NCBI RefSeq assembly: GCF_006539125.1 | Contig: NZ_BJMK01000008.1 | Location: forward strand, 61,705-125,704 | Direction: 5' to 3' | DNA from: Gluconobacter sphaericus NBRC 12467 | Lineage (GTDB): Bacteria; Pseudomonadota; Alphaproteobacteria; Acetobacterales; Acetobacteraceae | DNA: 64,000 bases | Part shown: positions 61,320-64,000 of the stretch, in pieces | How the letters are laid out: every line of letters starts with the position of its first letter | How positions within the stretch are numbered: the first letter of the stretch is position 1 | The notes under the pieces: generated by a model | Seen by the model: the letters and a program-made list of their open reading frames with translations, nothing else | What the model was told of the DNA's origin: nothing | The model's database searches: none | Translations under genes and position numbers: made by a program

Positions 61320-61673
61320 ATGGATACGCTCCTTCTCGATAGGACCACGTGGGGCTTTCTGCTTGATGCGAGCGGAAATATCGCACTCGCTACGGGCACC
61401 TATGCCATAGCACAGGATATCGCATCTGCCGTGCGCGTCTTCCAGGGTGAGTGCTGGTACGACACGGCGCAAGGAATGCCTTACACGCAGAACATTTTAG
61501 GCCTCGCGCAGTCTGTATCCGTCTTCGAGGAACAGGCAGCACAGATCGCCCTGACTGTTCCGGGCGTGGCCAGCGCACAGTGCGTTGTCAAATCTGTCGG
61601 CCCGTCCAGAATTCTGACGGGAACCATTCTATTTACAACTACAGACGGAACGACAGGCAATGTCGGATTCTAG
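61320..61673 (+). CDS. Baseplate gp25-like protein
   Basis: 117 aa. LATGTYAIAQDIASAVRVFQGECWYDTAQGMPY is the gp25/DUF2634-type wedge motif. Part of the baseplate wedge, with gpJ next to it (14-nt overlap). Confidence 0.84.
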   Translation: MDTLLLDRTTWGFLLDASGNIALATGTYAIAQDIASAVRVFQGECWYDTAQGMPYTQNILGLAQSVSVFEEQAAQIALTVPGVASAQCVVKSVGPSRILTGTILFTTTDGTTGNVGF

Positions 61674-62877
61674 CGGCACAACGGACGTTCCATCGCCGTC
61701 TTTTACGGATGCTGGCTATGTCGCCCCTGCTGAGACCGACATTCTGGCGGGCGCATTATCCGACATGAACGCGGCTCTGGGCGGTAACCTCAATACTGCG
61801 CTTTCAACGCCACAGGGCCAACTTGCCACGTCCTTCACTGCCGCTTTGGGGGATGCCTATGCGACCTTCCTGCAAATTCTGAACGGAGTTGACCCGGAGC
61901 GCGCTTTCGGGCGGATGCAGGACGCCATCGGGAATATCTATTTCATGTCCCGCAAGGGGGCGACGGCTTCAGTTGTGACGGTCGTCTGCTCCGGGGCGTC
62001 GGGCACTGTTATTCCGGAAGCCACGGTCATTCAGGATGCCAACGGCAATCAGTTCTCTTCTGATGGAGCCATAACGATTAACAGTACGGGCACCGGTCAG
62101 GGCACTTTCTCGTGCCTGACGCTTGGGCCTGTGGCTGTCGCTCCCGGTTCGGTCAGTGTTTATCAGACGGTGCCTGGTCTTAGTACTGTCACCAACCCGG
62201 CAGCCGCTGTTCTGGGATCCAGTCAGGAGGGGCGCGCAGCCTTCGAGGCTCGTAGGGAGGCATCGGTTGCTAAAAACAGCGTTGGTTCCCTTGATGCGAT
62301 TGCAGGCAGCGTCGGAGAGGTTTCGGGCGTTACGGCCGTCTATGTCACAGATAATTCGACGGCTGATGCCGTAACGACCGGAGGCGTGTCGATCGCAGCG
62401 AAATCGCTGTATGTCTGCGTAAATGGCGGGACGGATGAGGATGTGGCTCTTGCCATTCTGTCCAAAAAGCCACCCGGATGCGCTTATACTGGGACCACGA
62501 CCGTTACGGTTCAGGATCCTAACGCTTCCTATCAAACAAATCCTTCCTACACAGTAACCTTCACCCGCGCGACGGCAACGCCTGTCTATTACACTGTCAC
62601 GTTGAAGAATTCTTCTCTCGTTCCTTCTACAGCTAATGACGAAGTGACGGCAGCAATCATGGCGGCGTTTGAGGCGGATGGATCGGATGCCGGGATTATC
62701 GGCGGGACTATCTACGCCAGTAGCTATTATTCCGCTGTCACAGCGCTCGGAACGTGGGCCAAAATTGTTGAGATTACCGTAGGAACATCGGCCGATCCGT
62801 CTAGCTACACGGCTGCGCTTAATATCAACCAAATCCCTACCCTCTCAGCGGGTAATATTTCTTTGGTGCTGTCCTGA
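61660..62877 (+). CDS. Baseplate J/gp47-like wedge protein
   Basis: 405 aa. GEVSGVTAVYVTDNSTADAVTTGGV and GTDEDVALAILSKKPPGCAYTG are characteristic of baseplate J. N-terminal part begins PETDI-like (YVAPAETDILAGALSDMN). Confidence 0.93.
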   Translation: MSDSSGTTDVPSPSFTDAGYVAPAETDILAGALSDMNAALGGNLNTALSTPQGQLATSFTAALGDAYATFLQILNGVDPERAFGRMQDAIGNIYFMSRKGATASVVTVVCSGASGTVIPEATVIQDANGNQFSSDGAITINSTGTGQGTFSCLTLGPVAVAPGSVSVYQTVPGLSTVTNPAAAVLGSSQEGRAAFEARREASVAKNSVGSLDAIAGSVGEVSGVTAVYVTDNSTADAVTTGGVSIAAKSLYVCVNGGTDEDVALAILSKKPPGCAYTGTTTVTVQDPNASYQTNPSYTVTFTRATATPVYYTVTLKNSSLVPSTANDEVTAAIMAAFEADGSDAGIIGGTIYASSYYSAVTALGTWAKIVEITVGTSADPSSYTAALNINQIPTLSAGNISLVLS

Positions 62878-63452
62878 TGGAAAACATAGGACAAACAATC
62901 CTGTCGCAATATGCGAATGCTGCCCCTGTCTATTCTATAATCGAGGCGCGGAATCAGGCCATTGATCCTTCGGCCCTGATTGATGATTGGTACAACCACG
63001 TCTGGAACGTTCAAACGGCGCAGGGTTATGGCCTGGACGTCTGGGGGCGTATCGTGGGCGTTTCACGCGTCCTCACACTGACATCCGCGAATTATCTGGG
63101 ATTTGAGGAGGCCAATGACCTCACTGAAGTGGGCTGGAATCAGGCCCCTTGGTATTCCGGATCATCGGCCACGACGAATTATCGTCTGTCCGACAGTGCC
63201 TATCGTCAACTGATCTACGCAAAAGCTCTGAGCAACATTTCGGATGGATCGATCCTGTCCATTAATGCGGTGCTTATGACGCTCTTTGGCGCACAAGGCG
63301 ATGCCTACGTCAAAGATAATGGCGACATGACAATGACGTATGTTTTCGACTTTGTGCCGACTGATGTGCAGGTCAGCATCATACAGACGAGTGGCGTTCT
63401 GCCGCGCCCGACCGGGGTTTCCGTCTCCTATTCCATCAAGGCGAGCTCATGA
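62877..63452 (+). CDS. DUF2612 tail protein
   Basis: 191 aa. SQYANAAPVYSIIEARNQAIDP, WNVQTAQGYGLDVWGRIVGV and FGAQGDAYVKDNGDMTMTYVF match the DUF2612 family that links baseplate to fibre. Shares one base with the gpJ stop. Confidence 0.88.
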   Translation: MENIGQTILSQYANAAPVYSIIEARNQAIDPSALIDDWYNHVWNVQTAQGYGLDVWGRIVGVSRVLTLTSANYLGFEEANDLTEVGWNQAPWYSGSSATTNYRLSDSAYRQLIYAKALSNISDGSILSINAVLMTLFGAQGDAYVKDNGDMTMTYVFDFVPTDVQVSIIQTSGVLPRPTGVSVSYSIKASS

Positions 63453-64000
63453 AAAACTCTGACGATCTGGGCCGGTTCGATACGCTTATCGGCGCATCGG
63501 CATCCTCATCTGATATTGCGACAGTTCCTCAGACACAGGCGACGGCAGGCGATGGCACGGCATCTATTGCGGCCGGCTTCCCGCCTGAAACGTTCATCTC
63601 CCGTGACGCTGGAGGCTCCCCGCCTCGCGGTCAGGACATGAACGGGTTCCTCAACCGCATTTCCAAGGCTATTCAAGTATTGCAGGCCGGGTTCCCAGGG
63701 CAATTTGACAGCAACTTTGCTTCTGGCATTGGCGGCTATCCCATGGGGGCCATGATTCCCGGAAGTGCCATCGGGACATTCTGGGTTTCGACGGCAGACA
63801 ATAATACCACAACGCCAGGGGCTTCCGGAGCCTCGTGGCAATCTCTGTTCGCGGGATCAGTGTCTGGCACGCTTGGCGTCGTCTCCACAAACAATGATCA
63901 GAACGGCACGGGCCTGCACCTGAACGGATCCACATCACGCGCCTCGTTCATCTATGCCAGCGGCTCGGGTGATCTGGCGTGGTATTCCGATATTGCGTCT
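63449..64000 (+). CDS. Tail fibre protein, 5' part (runs off window)
   Basis: 184 codons open to the window edge. Starts in the stop of the previous gene (ATGA). Has the typical fibre start (PPRGQDMNGFLNRISKAIQVLQAG) that attaches to the baseplate, then Ser/Gly-rich beta segments. Receptor-binding end not seen. Confidence 0.85.
   Translation, partial: MKNSDDLGRFDTLIGASASSSDIATVPQTQATAGDGTASIAAGFPPETFISRDAGGSPPRGQDMNGFLNRISKAIQVLQAGFPGQFDSNFASGIGGYPMGAMIPGSAIGTFWVSTADNNTTTPGASGASWQSLFAGSVSGTLGVVSTNNDQNGTGLHLNGSTSRASFIYASGSGDLAWYSDIAS

Noticed and set aside
61969..62832. 287-codon minus-strand open frame
   Set aside because: Antisense of the baseplate J gene; Arg/Ser/Cys-rich composition typical of a shadow frame.

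Overview
The left 26.4 kb is an alphaproteobacterial chromosome. It is most like an acetic acid bacterium (Acetobacteraceae; Gluconobacter or a close relative is my inference). The grounds are a hopanoid cluster (hpnA, B, C, D, E, shc/hpnF, hpnG, hpnL), alphaproteobacterial small families (DUF2939, DUF3126), a GC-rich coding style and a pyrF-trpF pair beside a tRNA-Ser. No 16S gene or other definitive marker is present.

Chromosomal layout: the hopanoid genes on the minus strand (38-9802) form two blocks, hpnABC and hpnDE-shc-hpnG. They are separated by two plus-strand genes, an exported cupin and a Tat-exported HisC-like aminotransferase. Next come hpnL-tyrA (+), pyk, an exported SH3 protein, a DsrE-like protein with MoeB/ThiF (-), small envelope genes, pdxJ-pdxA with an M20 peptidase (-), a large modular glycosyltransferase, secB, lapA and pyrF-trpF. 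HpnD, HpnC and HpnE make squalene from farnesyl diphosphate. Shc cyclises squalene to the hopene skeleton, and HpnG, HpnA, HpnB and HpnL act on side chain or transport steps.

From the tRNA-Ser(GGA) at 26422-26511 to the window end is a temperate contractile-tailed prophage, open at its right end, so attR lies outside. The integration and early-left arm (26.5-31.8 kb) has a tyrosine integrase, an AlpA-like excisionase/regulator, a leftward chain of overlapping genes including a C5 methyltransferase, and a 10-bp-period repeat array between tRNA and int. The immunity region (31.7-34.3 kb) is lambda-like: a CI/S24 repressor, a membrane protein and an ImmA-type protease lie between two operator arrays of TGGCCA units. 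One array sits in each of two matching divergent promoters. The early-right region (34.1-38.3 kb) has Cro-like and GcrA-like regulators, a VRR-NUC nuclease and a replication-initiator-like protein.

A block of accessory genes follows (38.4-41.5 kb). It holds a Panacea-domain protein overlapping a two-TM protein (candidate toxin-antitoxin), an AT-rich orphan gene, a stand-alone MuF-like protein and an HNH nuclease. The structural module (41.5-64 kb) has terS, terL, DUF1073 portal, head morphogenesis, DUF2213 protease/scaffold, cement, DUF2184 capsid, connectors, DUF3383 sheath, tube, a tail chaperone with a probable -1 frameshift, tape measure with a lytic transglycosylase, and the baseplate (hub, spike, gp25-like, gpJ, DUF2612), ending in a partial fibre gene.

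The least expected features are: a ~105-bp inverted repeat of about 95% identity (39235-39339 and 58276-58380) that marks the ends of two similar two-gene cassettes (soluble protein plus coiled-coil/two-TM protein); several small antisense genes inside the early and late operons; and two strong intrinsic terminators inside the baseplate operon.
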